Part shown: positions 1 through 13,430 of the stretch, piece by piece
How the letters are laid out: the number at the start of each line of letters is the position of its first letter
Numbering within the stretch: the first letter of the stretch is position 1
Assembly: GCF_036417845.1 (NCBI RefSeq)
Contig: NC_089978.1
Location: 35,270,682 to 35,334,681 of the forward strand
Direction: 5' to 3'
From: Apteryx mantelli
Lineage: Eukaryota; Chordata; Aves; Apterygiformes; Apterygidae
DNA: 64,000 bases
Program-made: the position numbers and the translations under genes
Notes under the pieces: generated by a model
The model's input: the letters and a program-made list of their open reading frames with translations, nothing else
Told to the model about the DNA's origin: nothing
Databases searched by the model: none

Positions 1-3000
1 CTTTGTTGAACTGAACATATTTCATTTGGTTTTTCAGACAAGGAGCCAGGTTGAAAACAAAGCACCTTTACATTTCTCATTTGCAGTGTTGTGTTGGGTA
101 GTCACAGTGCATCCAATTAGTTATTCCTTTAACTCCTGGCTAATGCTTTTGGCTTTTGGCCAGACAAGGAATGGAATAGTGCACTTTTGGTGGTGTCCCT
201 TAAATACCCGAGATGAAAGGTAGGGCCATTTTCCTCATTATCATTTAGGATTTACTGTCAAATGCACAGTACTCCAGCACTCTCGTAGGAGCTAGCCAAA
301 GCTCAGGAAAAGTGTGTTTGTGTAAACCAAGCCGGGAGAATGTGGAAAGAGTCTCACCTCCCAGAGCATCACTTTGAAGAAGTACATCAGCACAGCACTT
401 AGCATGGCGCTAAATGAGAAACAGCAGCCCTCTCCAAGTCACAGTTCTGCGTGGGCAGAAGAGCCGGCCACACAGGAGCAGTCCTTGTAGAGCGGGGCAC
501 CTACAGCGGGAAATATGGCAAATCGCAACAGATGGAGGGAGTATCCAGATACATGTCAGACTGCTGCTTCTCGCAGGTTCTTCAATAAGCAGTAATTAGT
601 GTCAAATGCAATTAGTCATGAAGGAACTCTCTTATATGGCTGTTAGCAGTTACTGCTTTAGGATCTATTTCTCTTCTGCCATCTACCTGGAATATAGAAA
701 TATTAAATGAGATCTTAACTGTGCTCAAAAGGGAAAAAGAAACAGACTTAGCAGATCTATTGTGAGAGAAAATTATGCTTTCAGCCAGTACACACAAAAA
801 TTGTTTTTTAAAGAACATGCACCTCTATTATGGTTGCTTCAGTAGCTGTATTATGGTAAGTTACTCAGGTGAAGCTAGTAATTATATGTTAATTATGTTA
901 ATGAAAATTAACTAGTTCAGTCCAAATAGCAGCTCTTTCTTTTCTTGTGACCATATAGATCTATGAATAATTCAGGCAAAAATGCGTTAGGGCTGACAGT
1001 TCTTATTTAAGTGCTATAACATAAATCTGTATGGATGGCACTTAGACTGGGGAAAGAGATGTGAGAAAACTTTCACCTAAGCTTCCTTCATGCTATCCTT
1101 ATTCATTACATTCTCTCTTCCTCCCTTTTTCCTTATGTCCTCCTTTTTTTTCTCCTTCTTTTGATTATCCCTTCTCCCATAAAACCACGTCCATCCCAGA
1201 TGATAGCCACAAAACATTTTTAAAATGACAGGACACAATCACCATTTTTGCTCTGCTTGTGTTTTCTTCTCCTTTTTCCTTCGTAGGTCTTCCTGCTTGT
1301 CTGAACCATAAGCACTTAAGCAGAGGGAATTTTTAGTTCTTGTGTAGGACTAAATAAAAGAGAACCTCCTCAACTGGCCTTCAGGTACCACCATAAAAGA
1401 TCTAAACGTTAAGAATAAATAGCGTGCAGACATCCTGCAGTATTGTAAAGTATGTAGGTCATTAAGGCATACTTAGCCTTGTATTTAGCTTTACCAGTCA
1501 GAATGGGAGTGCCAGCTGAGAACTTGAAACTAGTGGTGACCCTCAGCAGGATCAAACTGGGCTCCAGAACCGGCCTTGAAGTCAAGTGGTCAGTGGCTGT
1601 GGGGGAAACTGGATGAAAATGCTCAGCTCCATCACTTAGCTGCTGAAATGTCCAGGTGATGGGTCTTGGCCTATTCAGGTGGAAGTTCTAAAAGTGGTAT
1701 GATGGAAAGGGAGCCACTTCTGAAAGATGTCTCTTGCAGATATATTACTGATACATGGAGAAGATGATGATGTTCTGCAAGCCCATGTTAAATTCTGGCA
1801 ATGCACCCTTTAGCCAGCTGGTCTAAGCAGTAGTGCCAGTCAAACTGATGCCATGGTAGCCAAGGAGGATGGAGTCACTATGAAGTGTATCACAGGAGGA
1901 CGGCATTAGGCACTCAAATCTAGGTTTGTGAGTGACAGTGCCCTTCTTAGCATTGCTGGGCATTGCAACAAAGCAACTTGTGAAAATGGCATGAGGTGAT
2001 ATCTGTGATAAAAAAAGAGGTTAATATAATAGAAGAATACTCAGTCTCTAATTCACTATATCCTATTGACTAAAACAGTGGCTCGGTCAGCTGCAGGAAA
2101 AGTCAGTGTGCTCTCCATCAGTGAGAGGAAAATGTTGAGACAGACAAGTGGTACTCAGCGAATAGAGGTAGCGCAGGACCTAAAGCAGGTTTCTCCAATT
2201 GAGTCATGTTGAAGGAAGCCAGCATGGGCTGGCACATGTTTGGCAAAGACTCAAAGCACTGTATAGCAAAAGCAGGAGCCTCACAACAGTAGTGGAGCAA
2301 AAACAAGGAAGGGAGAGGCCGAAGAGACAGCACAGCACCAGGCTAACCATGAGCTCACAAGGTGAGACTATGCAATGGCCTGGCATACAGCTGCAAGATA
2401 GGGCAGAAGGCTGTAGCAACCTCTCCTCTTCTCAAATAGGAACTGGTGAAGCAGGAAAAGATCTGGTTTCCTGCTGAACAAACATATCAAGCGTATTTTG
2501 AAGGGAGTCATGAGCTCAGCTGACCCAAACTCCTCGTCTCTCAAGGATGCTTTTTAGCTCACCCTCGGCTTTGCGTTGTCTTGGAGTGGCAGCAGAGTTG
2601 GCTTCCCTCTGCCTGCAAATACATCATGTGGACATACCATCTAGACAGGCCTGGAGTTCAGAGGGCCAGCCTCTGAACTGCACTGTACTTGATTCCCCCT
2701 TGAAGGCTTAAGAAATTCACTGTGCAAAACCTCTTGGACAAATATGGATTTCGCCCTGCACATTCAAGAGAGAGGAGGTGTAACTTCTCTAATAAGTGGC
2801 ATTTTATGCCCACAGGAGATACAATGTGTGATGAAAACTACATTATCCTCATAACAAAAAAGGAAATTTCTAATATCACCTTGTGCCATTGCACATAGTG
2901 GAGCCTAATTGTTTGTTAAAGTGTGCATGTCTCAGGTGAAACTTGCATATTCACAACTGCCAGACCATCACATTCACTTACAGAATAGCTATACTGAGAT

Positions 3001-5102
3001 TTAGAGAAAAATCCCATATCAAGCTATGCTACATTTAGTTTACACATCCTATAGAGTAAATGCTACAGAATCTAAAGCCAAAAACCTTTGCTTTAAAAGC
3101 AAACCATCTCTAGATGGTTTGTTTAAGTCAAAATTTTGGTCTTGCAAGCATTGTTTTCTTTAAAATCAGAACAGTTTTGATACTCAAGTTTGACAAAAAT
3201 GTTCTGCACTGATGTAGGTTGATTTGGGGAGACAGGGAGGGAGGTTTGGGGAAAGGAAGAGGGGAAAGGAATTGCTTGTTTTGGGAGATATATTCTTCTT
3301 GTGCCTCCAGTAGTAGCCAGGTCAGCTATAGGACTGATGCTCATTTTGTATCACACTCTGTCCACCTGTCTGAAATGGAAGCTTAAAAATGCATGTCAGG
3401 GTTTAACATGCAAAGTGTGAGGATTTTACCATCTTTTTCCTGTGAAACTGTAAATTTTCCTGTGCCTTGACTGTCGCTGTCATTACCCATATAACATCTG
3501 CAGCTATTTTACCCTGACTTTTCCCTCTAAAAGAACACTCTAAAAGAAGCAGCAGCAAATTCTTTCTGGTTCTGTTCTGTGCAATAATTCTGTAGTCAGT
3601 CTCCTCTGGCAGCAAGTGCTGAGAGAACGGAAATCTTCCTACATTTATTGGCATTAAATGTTCAGAGCAGGACACGATTTGAAGGTAGCTGTTCCTCCTC
3701 CCAGACTCTTTGAGAGCACAGCCTGCATGCCTGCTCAGAGATCCAAATGGTGACTATTTCCATACTGAGCTGAATGTTTCTAAGGCAGGTAAGTCAATGA
3801 AAAAGCAGCCACATCAGGAAATTACATTGACAAAGTGCAGATCTTCAGCCTACGTAAACCCATTACATTGGATATATGGCAATCCTACCTTGGAAGCAGC
3901 ACCAAATGGATATGAGCAGGGTTCCTGTTGACTAAGCGTTTTGTCTCTCACTGGGTAATAAACCTTGTGCCTGTTCAGGCTTCATGGGCTGACTCCAATG
4001 TCATACTTGATCTCCATGGGGATATCTGGGGGGGCAGGGAGAGGAAAGAAATGGGTATTCCTCTAAACCCAGCAGAGAGCACCCCTGCAATCTTGCAACA
4101 GCCATATCATAAGCATTTCTTCAGTCTTCCAGCTAGTAAATACTTTTTGCCAATTTATGCATTTTTATAGACATAACATTGAAACCCAAAAGACATCATC
4201 CACTGGGACTGCTTGTATCATAGCCATGTCACAGTTAATTCTGTAGTAATCCCAAAAGCATATGGTTGATTAAAACACGTCTTCCATAAAAGGCCCAGCC
4301 TTAATCAAAGTTACCAAGTGATGGAAAAGATGCTTTTTGATTTGGTAGTTTGTTAAAACAGATTAGTGTTGTTAAAATTGTGTCCCTAATTCCTAACTTG
4401 ATTTTTCTGGCTTCTGCTTCTAGCCAGTTTTGCTTTTCTCTGTAAGAGTAAATAATCCTTTAGTAGAGCATATTTTCTCCCTGTGAAGATATTTATACAT
4501 TGTAGTCAACTTCTCAGTATTCTTTCTCATAAACGAAACAGATTGAGCTTTTAAGTGTCTTGCCGTAAAGCATTTCTCTTCCCTTCCTCAGCTCATTTTT
4601 GTGGCCTTTTTCTAATATCCTTTCCAATTTTTCAACACCTGTTTTAAAATGTGAGCAGAAAAGCTGTTATGTGTATTAAACTGACCAATGCTGTATGCAG
4701 ATGTGAAGTTGGGTCCCTGCTCCTCACCTCTCTGCTTACTATTCCTATTGGACTAATAGCTAATCACAAATGTCAAAATGGTAGCCCAAGTAAATTGCTA
4801 TTAGGTCATCCTATTCATCCTAATGGAGTAACAGATTCCTCTGCATAAATGTATTTCTGTATGCCAAAATCCAGTTTTTCAGTTCTCACTGATAGGCTTG
4901 CTTGTGAAAGGGCAAAGGTCCTACCCCATGAGGGTGTTTGGAGGCTTAGAGCCCATGCATGGCCTTCAGGATTTGCCTTTACTACAAGGAAAGTCTGGAT
5001 AATTCTATGTTTATAGTCTTACGTGATTAAAATGGGGTAATCATCAGATCTGCTGTCAGGCTGTTAGCTGATCACATCAAGCATTCAGAGGGCACTTGCA
5101 CA
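1..5102. other. Non-coding DNA, nothing recognised
   Basis: Only short chance ORFs (longest about 92 codons at 2199-2477, with an opposing shadow). There is a pyrimidine-rich stretch near 1090-1170. I see no gene, RNA gene or clear repeat. Confidence 0.5.
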
Positions 5103-5184
5103 GGCTTTGTCTAGACTAGGGTTTAAATGTGTGTCGTTAGCACATTTTAGCTGATATATTTTAAAAGTCTGATGCAGACAAGGC
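5103..5184. mobile_element. Short MITE-like element with imperfect terminal inverted repeats
   Basis: The left end GGCTTTGTCTAGAC and the reverse complement of the right end (GCCTTGTCTGCAT) are similar, as in short non-autonomous DNA transposons common in reptiles and birds (GGCTTGTCTACAC-type ends). A further GGGCTTGTCTGCAAAGACC at about 5284 resembles another such end, so a second degraded copy may occupy roughly 5284-5345. Confidence 0.45.
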
Positions 5185-5345
5185 ATAATGCCTTTAATAT
5201 GAAAAGCTGCCTGAGTTAGGCCCTTGGGTATTGGCATTTACACTGGTTTGTCTATTTTAGAGTTTTAGAATAAATTAGCCAAGGGCTTGTCTGCAAAGAC
5301 CAGTTAATTTGGAAGAAGGTAGTCTGTGAATTTAAAGGGCTACGA

Positions 5346-8300
5346 CTACTCCAGGTCACAAAGACCACAAAGAGGTTCATTCTCAAGCTGTTACTCTGAA
5401 ACAGCTCTGTATAATAACATTATATACTTAGCTAGGTAAGCTTTCTCTTTTTTTAAAAAACCTTCCCAAAAAACCCAATTCCCATATGAGAGGTGCTATA
5501 TTTAAAAATTAACCCGCTGGTGCATTTCTGTTCTCACCAATGTTTCTTGCTGAGTATAGCTGATTAGTCTGTTCCTGTCTGGGGAGGAGGCTGCAAAACT
5601 TGTACACTCTGCAACTCTGGTTGCTGACATTACAAGCTGACTTGCATTTCACAGGGGGAGACATGGTACACTTGTTGAGAGAGGAAAGGGAGTGGAGTAA
5701 CAGAAGAGCACAAAATAGGACTAAAAATAGAGACTGCAGGGAATTTGTCAGAACCTGGCGTTCCATCCAAAAAAATAAAAATCCCAGAACATCCCAAGAG
5801 TCTATAATAAACTAAAATGGGGAAATAGGGGGAAAAAAAAAAGATTAGATTATGTAGTGCAAATCCTTGAAAAATACAGTAGTATTGAATGAAAGAGGGT
5901 TTGTGGATTTCACTAGTCAGTTCTGCTCATGGAGTAGGTTCAGGTGGGCATTGTATATGGGTCCCTCTAAAGAGGAGCCTTTCCAACTCACTTGGCAGTT
6001 AGGCCTATCCCAGAAATAAGTTACTTGAATCATAATAACCTTCAATGGCACAGGAGCCATCATGCAAGGAAAACTTGCAACTCTAGCTCTACAATTTACT
6101 GGTCAATGAAGAATGGTGATGTTAGCAAAACACTTTTCTTGCCCATGAAGGCTAGCAAGGAATTACATTGCTCACAGAAAGCAAATATTTGCCTGCCCAT
6201 CAGAATTCATCTAAGCACCTAACTTCTGCCCCATACCCCTCCACTCTGACTGGCCGTCACCTTTGCTGAAATTTGTCACTTGATTAGACGGAGACAACAA
6301 AGCTAAATTCTCATCTGGGCAGAATTTACACCTTTGTCTCCAGAAGATGAACATCCATTCATAAACATATTGTACCACCAGTCCAAGGCTGATTTGGCTA
6401 ATACAGAATTACTTATGTGCAGAATAAGGCAGGAATTGCTTTACAGGAAGACACAATAAGCTTGTTTTGCACAGTAAAACATATCGACAAAGAATGAAGC
6501 CAGATGGTGGCTCAACAGCAGAATTTTTCTAAAATGAATTTCCTACCCTGAGAGGCTCTTGATTGGCAGCTCTGGAAACAGACATTCTGTTTGTCCACAG
6601 GGCAGGACAAGGAAGGCATCTAATATTGTCCCAGCAGAGACGTACAAAAAAATCACCTGCCATTTCATTTCCTTCCCTGTGAAATCCTTGCCTAGTCCAT
6701 GCACACTGCAGATGAAGGAGACATCTGCAGAATGCAGGGCTGACCCCGATTTGAGGCCACAGAATTTTTGCTAGTTAAAAGTTTAGTTTCAGGGCTGGGT
6801 TTGAACATCTGAACTATAAAACGGACATAATATTGTCCTTGTATGAAGTCATCCAATGACTGAGGAGGGGAAGGCAGCCTTCCCTAAAGTACGAATAAAG
6901 AAGCATGGCCTGGTAACCACGTTCTTTCCCCCAACCCGTAAAATGAATGTAGAAGTTTTGGAAGTATGTACCTTGCAGAGAAGTCCATCTTACTAGTAAG
7001 AAAGAAAAAGAGCTCACATTATGTTCAGAGAGAGTGTTTTCAGATGATTTCTAAGTCTAAAGCAAAACCCTCTGTAGTTTACAGCCATGAGATGCTCTTA
7101 AAACAGAGGTTAGCATGGGGAAATGCAGCAGCAATGAAAATAATATTATCTTTTATGAGCAGTTCACTGTTCTTCTCTTTGAAGGGATTTCAGTGTGGAG
7201 GCTGAAATACCTATTGTTTCAAAGGTTTACAGTCAAGAGCAGGAACAACATGGCATTTATAGCCTTTCTTTGATTTTTGTGGTCCATGCAATCCAAACGT
7301 CCAAAGAAAAACACAGATAAGTGCACTCAGGTGAAATTAAACTGGATGATGGTTTGTGCAACACGGTATAGTTACTTTTCGCAGTGCAGGGCTTTTATTA
7401 CAGTGATAAACATGGGCTAATGATCAGAAGTTCACTGACATACATTGGTCACGCAACCTGAAAAAAATCTGCACCTGTTCAGGAGTGAGGCTTCCAGTTA
7501 TTGTTTTCTTTCTAGAATTATGAGAACACGTTTCCACATACCCTTGAGAGATGCAGTGGAGGGTAAATTGGCTGGATCTGGGCAAAAAGCCCTAATCAAA
7601 AGCTAACTAGGGACATGACTGTCCCACATTACCATGCAGAGATACTCCCACTAGCAGTGAACAAGCTAGTTTGGCCACAGGAAGCATCATAGCCCTAGAG
7701 GCTTGTACAGCCTCTGTCCAGCTTCATACACTCTACTTGCTGCTCCCAGGTCAAGTAATATGGTACCAGCTGGGCTGTCTGTCTTCTTGTTCCATGGTTT
7801 CTTCTTCTAAACAGTTTATTTCAAAGCAGTTCAAGCATTGTGCTAGGAGCCAACAAGTACTGTCAACAGAAAACTGTGGAGTGACTGCAGCAAGTGTGGG
7901 TGGATAACTAGAAAGAGAATTTTGTCCCCTTCTTAAGTTCACTAAAAGCCTTGAAACAACTTCAGTTGCCAATTTCCAAAGGAGACAGAACAGTGAAAAG
8001 CTTTCCAGAAATAACCAGAATCAGGTTTTAGCTGATGGCTCTGTCCCATTTGGCTCATGCTTGTCTCAAGTTCCCCAATCCACACATGCAACAGTGTTCA
8101 GAGAAAAGCAAAACTGGTCCTGAGTTTAGGTCCTGTGAGTGATTTAAGGCTTTGGGCAGATTACAGCAAGGTCCCCTGCAGGCAGTCCCAAGATCAATGC
8201 TGCTCTTCTCCTGTGTAAGTAATCTGAAATAAGGTTTTCATTAACTCTATTTGATGCTTTGTGAAACAAACTGGATGAGAATGCCCAGGCTGACAAAAAA

Positions 8301-9320
8301 GAAAAAAACAATAACACAGAATCCTAGAAAAGTCCAACTAAATGGCACACATCAAGAGCTGAGTAATAAAGAAAACTCTTGACATGTGTACTCTTGGTTT
8401 CGCTGCTAAGCAGAAGGTCAGATAAGTTTAAGACTATGCATGAGCTCTAAGGCTCTTTTCCCATTAAAGATTTTGGGAAATTACCACTTTGTGCCGTTTC
8501 TTAGAAGTATAACTTATCACTAAAAAGTTCTTATTAATCACAGACGTACTACTTGATGACACACAGACTTGGGCTAAGTCACAGCCCGTTCTCTTTCTGA
8601 ACACTGAGTGTCTGAGAGCTGTCACCAAACAAATACATGAGAGCAAGAGAATTTGTGCCTGAAACTGATTTTAATGCTACTCAGTCTCACTCCAAAAAGC
8701 AGCCAGATGGTGCACGTTTCCTACCAAGAACTTACTTTTAAAATCTAAGCCATCAATAAAAGGAATTTAACTGGAATGGGGACAGAGAACTAAAGATGTG
8801 AGAAAGATTTTAGCTACCAGACTAACAGGATATCCTGGGACTGGAGGGATTCACTAGTTCATGCTATAGCCCGGGCAATGAAGGCTAAATTTTCCTTGTC
8901 CAGGTGAGCAGTCTATCTGCTGAATGGTTGGATAAGCAAGGTGTCACAGTGTCCCATTTCCCTTCACTTTGTGTAAGGTTTTGTTTGTCCACTGTGTTGC
9001 CAGGGTATGCCAGACTGATACCTCCAGTGCAACTGTGGATACACACCTCGCTGCTCAGCACTCCTAAGGCCACTGCTGGGTTTTCAATACTCCTTGGGTG
9101 TCATTAAGACATACCTTTGTGTAACTAAGATAAGAACCTGGTCCTCTGAATTCAAAGCCTGACAGTCAGTCACTTGCATTTTGGATAAGAGGGAAACACA
9201 AGAAACCTAGGCATTCAAGCATAGCACCTGGATGGGTTGGATGTTCTTCCTGAACTTCTAAGGAGGACTTCCTTGGGTCTTCTTAACCCAGACCCTTTTC
9301 TCCCACGCTCTTGTACAGAT
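5346..9320. other. Non-coding DNA, nothing recognised
   Basis: Short overlapping ORFs on both strands, no family resemblance, no splice-consistent chain of conserved exons noticed. Confidence 0.5.
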
Positions 9321-9359
9321 TGGTGTGTGTGGGGGTGTGTGTGTGAGAGAGAGAGAGAG
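9321..9359 (+). repeat. Compound (TG)n-(AG)n microsatellite
   Basis: TG dinucleotides interrupted by a G run, then GA/AG dinucleotides, about 39 bp. Confidence 0.9.
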
Positions 9360-11910
9360 CTCTCAAAACCATTTAGCTAGACTATCTCCTCAGCTTATCA
9401 CACTTTTTAATTTGTTCATTATGTAATCTCTGTTTGGTCTGCTGGAAGTCATATGGATAGAGAAAAATTGTAAAGGAAAAATACCTATCACTCCACATAA
9501 TAAAATATATATAATGACAATCTCATATATAGGGCAAGTTTATTTGTAAATGGCAACTCATCCAATTTGCAAAGAAGGAACCAGCAGTTACACCTCAGAA
9601 TCCATAAAGATTTATATAAATGCATAGTATGAATTAGTCTATGAATTAGTCACTCAGGACACTGTACTTAGCAGACACCATGACAAGGTACATGATAGTG
9701 CTGCCTGATAGCTGGCTGAACACGTGTGGGGAAAGCACTTGGTCTTCACCACAGGGAGCTGATGGAAAACTTAGAGTTGCAATATCTAGCCAATGATGAC
9801 TTTATTCAAAACAGAGTGATGAAGTGTGTCTGTGGCAGTGACTTAATCTTATCCCAGTTTAGGCTCTTGGACAGACAGATCCAGTGCTCAGTCAGGCCCA
9901 GGACCCTGCATCACCACCCTGTTGAGCAGGTAGTGAACTTATGGAACCATCTTTGGATGCAGCCCATCAGAAATGCTAGAGCGCAGCTTGTCCACATCCC
10001 TAGAGACTTTTGATTTTAGTGAAACAGGGAACAGCTGGTAAATTTTGCCATCTTAAGCAGGATTTCCAGGGGTGAGGACTGTGATTGCTGTTGCCCATGG
10101 TGCTCCTAAATCTACAAAGCACCACCTCACTGCTGCTCCCCTCTAAAACCAACCCTGCTCCCTGAAGGTGTCAGTCAGCAGAGAACACTGACACAGCCAA
10201 CACACATAGGCAGAGATTTATTTACAACACTTCTAGAAGAGGCAAGTCACACAAAGGTCATGGTGCTGCAGACAGAGTAAATAGCTTGCTATAATATATG
10301 TAGTGAATGGTAATGCCAGACATTATAGAAGGGGAGAGGAGGGGAAAATGTTTCCCTTGCTTAACATTTATTGACTGATCAGAACCAGAGGAAATTCAGT
10401 TGAGAGGATGTGGGTAGAAGAGGAGCTCCCTGATTAACCTTTTTTCTCCTTCCGCATCCCAGCCTTAAAGACAAAATGCAACATGGGTGATAGATGCATA
10501 AATGAGCAAAAGCCTTAATGCGTACTGAATCTGCAATTCAATAGATTTTTATTTGAATGTTTTAGCAAAAACTGACTGTGACTAGAAACCCTTCATGGGC
10601 TAATTTTCAGATTCATGAGTTTGTGCTTGGTTTGCCTACATGTTTTCCGAGCTCTATGCCAAGAAAATATTTCCTTTCTCGCACTGAAACGTAACGCTGA
10701 CACACGTCAAACTGCTTCTTTTGTATGGGCTCAAGCATACGTTCTCTTTGTGCTTTTGGTAGATTCATACATATTAGACACACATCTTTGGGTTTTAATT
10801 ATAAAATTAATGTAGACAGCAACCAGAAATAAAGCTGACAAATCTAATTTCCCAAGTAACTCAATATCATCTCAGGATCTCGGAGGAGGAAAAGAAAAAG
10901 TATGTCCAAGAGGTTGCAAGAATTTTCCTAAAGGGGCAAATTAAATAAAAAATAATAATAAAAGCAGCTGATCATGTTAATGCAGGAGCATTAATGTCCC
11001 TAGTGTCAAATTCCAATTTTTTCACCATCCAGGAGAACGTGATGGTATTTTAAACATGAAATTACTTTTCATAGTGCTTCCAATCCCAGACCTCAGGGGG
11101 AAAAGCTATATAGATATACATCTTAAAAACAAAAAAAGTTTCTAAAAATAGTTTTTTAATGACCCAATACAATGCTGTGCAAACTCAATCTTCTAAAATC
11201 CTTGCCATTCCTCAGATTTAATCTAAAATTTTTTTCAAAGCAATTGACCTGTCCCAAGTATTGACAGAGAGAGAGGATTGCTGCAATGTAAGCAGAGAAA
11301 GCTGTCAAGAGAACAGTCACAGGCAGCCTGAGAGCTGCACTGATGTGGCAGGGGCACAGGTAGCTTTCATGTCCTGTAACATAATGTCACAGACAGGCAA
11401 AGATGGCCCTGGACATACAAAACATTAAATAAACCTACTACAGACAAAAATACAGTTCAGACCAGCAATTGGTTGTTCTGTCAGGAGGAGGTCAGGAAAG
11501 ACAGAGAAACTCTGAGAGAATAATGCCATTTGCTAAACAGCAATCTGAACTCAAGCCTAGACTACTGAGGCTTTTGGTTTTAACCCAGTTGTTGCAGTTT
11601 TCTACTTCTGGGTCCTCCTGGAAAAGAACATGGGACTACGACCACACACATGTCCATGCTTCTAATTTTCAGGCTACGATGGTGATTCATCAGGCATAGC
11701 ACTAATTCTGACTCCAGCATCTGTTTTGCCCATGCCCTGTGATGATGGATTTGCAGTTCTGGGGACAGGCAAACACTGCTCCTCAGGGTCTCAGTTCTGC
11801 TTTGCTTGAGAAACTGATAAAAGTGTAGCCTGTAAAATCTTCCAAGGCCAAAATGCAGCTTTGTTTATGGACAACGTTGTTCTCAAAACAGGAAGCAGGT
11901 GAATTGTAAA
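9360..11910. other. Non-coding DNA; one 95-codon ORF without recognisable identity
   Basis: The plus ORF at 9726-10013 has an even amino-acid mix but no motif I know. An AT-rich stretch lies at 10900-11250. No other feature seen. Confidence 0.45.
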
Positions 11911-12216
11911 AGTAGCCATAATGAGTTAGACCAAATCTCTATCCAGTCCAGGACCTTTTCCAAGCTGTGGCTTCCAGACCTGATGCCCTTCTATTTATTA
12001 TTTATCATCCCTCAAATAATTTTTTTTCTATTAATTTGTTCCATTAACTTGTTCATTAATTTCTCTTGGGAACTAATGCAAACTTTTAGCTTTTTCTATG
12101 CCATAGAGAAGGAGTTCCACAGCAAGACTGTTCAGTGCAAAGAAGCATTTCCTTTGGTTTTGAACCAGGCCTGTGGCAGTTTCATTTGATATTCTCTACT
12201 TGTATTGAAATAGCAA
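11911..12216 (-). mobile_element. Ancient CR1/L3-like LINE fragment
   Basis: The stretch beginning AGTAGCCATAATGAGTTAGACC and, further on, GGAGTTCCACAGCAAGACTG, AGAAGCATTTCCTTTGGTTT and GGCAGTTTCATTTGATATTC follows the order of an old amniote CR1-like element known from reptile genomes, read antisense. It is strongly diverged. The plus-strand ORF at 11899-12189 lies inside it and is not a gene. Confidence 0.6.
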
Positions 12217-12229
12217 GCAGAGGAAAAGA

Positions 12230-13430
12230 CTTTGAAATTGTTTGATCTACCCAGTTCTGCCAGAATGGCTGGTCATTGAACTGTTGTTGAAATTCACTCT
12301 CCAGCTCAGCCTTGCATCTTGGCAGAGTGCAACACTGCTCAGTGAAAGCAAAGGTCCCAAGCACAGTCCTCTTGTGCTCAGCAGGGTGATGATCTCTTAC
12401 CGCAGTGATATTGTTGCACCCACTGAAGAGAGGCTTGAGGCTTGCTGATGATGTGCTGCTGGAAGGAGTGGGCAATGATCACACCTTCATTAGGCAGGTA
12501 GATCTGAAGATTAATAGATATGGCCTGGAAGTGAATTTTGCAGCTGGTACCTCAGTTGTCCACAGACTTCAGTCACTTCCAGAGGGCAGCAGCTTCTGTT
12601 TGACCCAGACATCACGGCTAGTAGTCATTATGCTTTTAACATCAGCACATATGCACCAGTATGACTCATCCCTGCGATAAAGTGATAAGGAGGCCTTCCA
12701 TCCATCAGCAATGTCATCCCACATAATGGTAATCTGATCAATGAACATGATTTTAATGGCAAGGTTCATCATAACTAGACATGATCCAGCAATGTAAGCA
12801 ATTGTCCAGAGCTGGTAGTGCTAACTCTGGTGCCAAGTTTCTGCTTTCTGAGTAGATACTGGTCACAGCCCAACCATTACCAATACACTTGTTTGAATTG
12901 GTCCCCAAGTATATGATAGCTCGAGTGTCTCCTTCCTCAAAATACCAATATACAATCAACTATAAAACAAAAATCTCTGTAAGGATTCAGTTTACTCACA
13001 TATGAGGGCCAACCTTAGTCTCCAGAGAAGTTGGTATCCTTCTCCATTGCCCTCAATAGAGAAGCCAGTATTCCAGGTCAGTGAGGAAAATCAAAAGATG
13101 GGGCTAACTGTGGCAGAAACTCCTGGAAGCTCTTGCCAGGGCCACAGAGCCATCTAGAAATATCTTCATGGTGATCTCCGAAGTCCTCAGCCGTCTTCTG
13201 AAGAAGCTTCAGGACTGACCAAGGAAAATTAAGGCATGCAACAACAGCAGGACTGGGACACTGAGCTGGAACTGGTTTATGGACTGCCCAGCAGCCCAGC
13301 TCAGGAGTGTGCACACTGAGCAGCTTGTCCTGTCTAAACCAAACTGGCAGATCAACACAGGTACGTGTTGGTACGTGAGCTGGGTGTCTATGTTTCCCTT
13401 AGAGCCAGTGGAAAAGCAAGTCACGCTAAC
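12230..13430 (-). pseudogene. Decayed coding-like stretch, family not recognised
   Basis: Minus-strand ORFs of 67-97 codons follow each other with small gaps or overlaps (12182-12475, 12569-12772, 12753-12959, 13078-13314, 13209-13424), and the base composition is richer in GC than the flanks. One piece reads like a membrane helix (IAGSCLVMMNLAIKIMF in the 12.7 kb area). The frames do not join without shifts and stops, and I recognise no protein family. It may be a broken processed pseudogene, an old mobile-element ORF, or chance. Confidence 0.2.
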
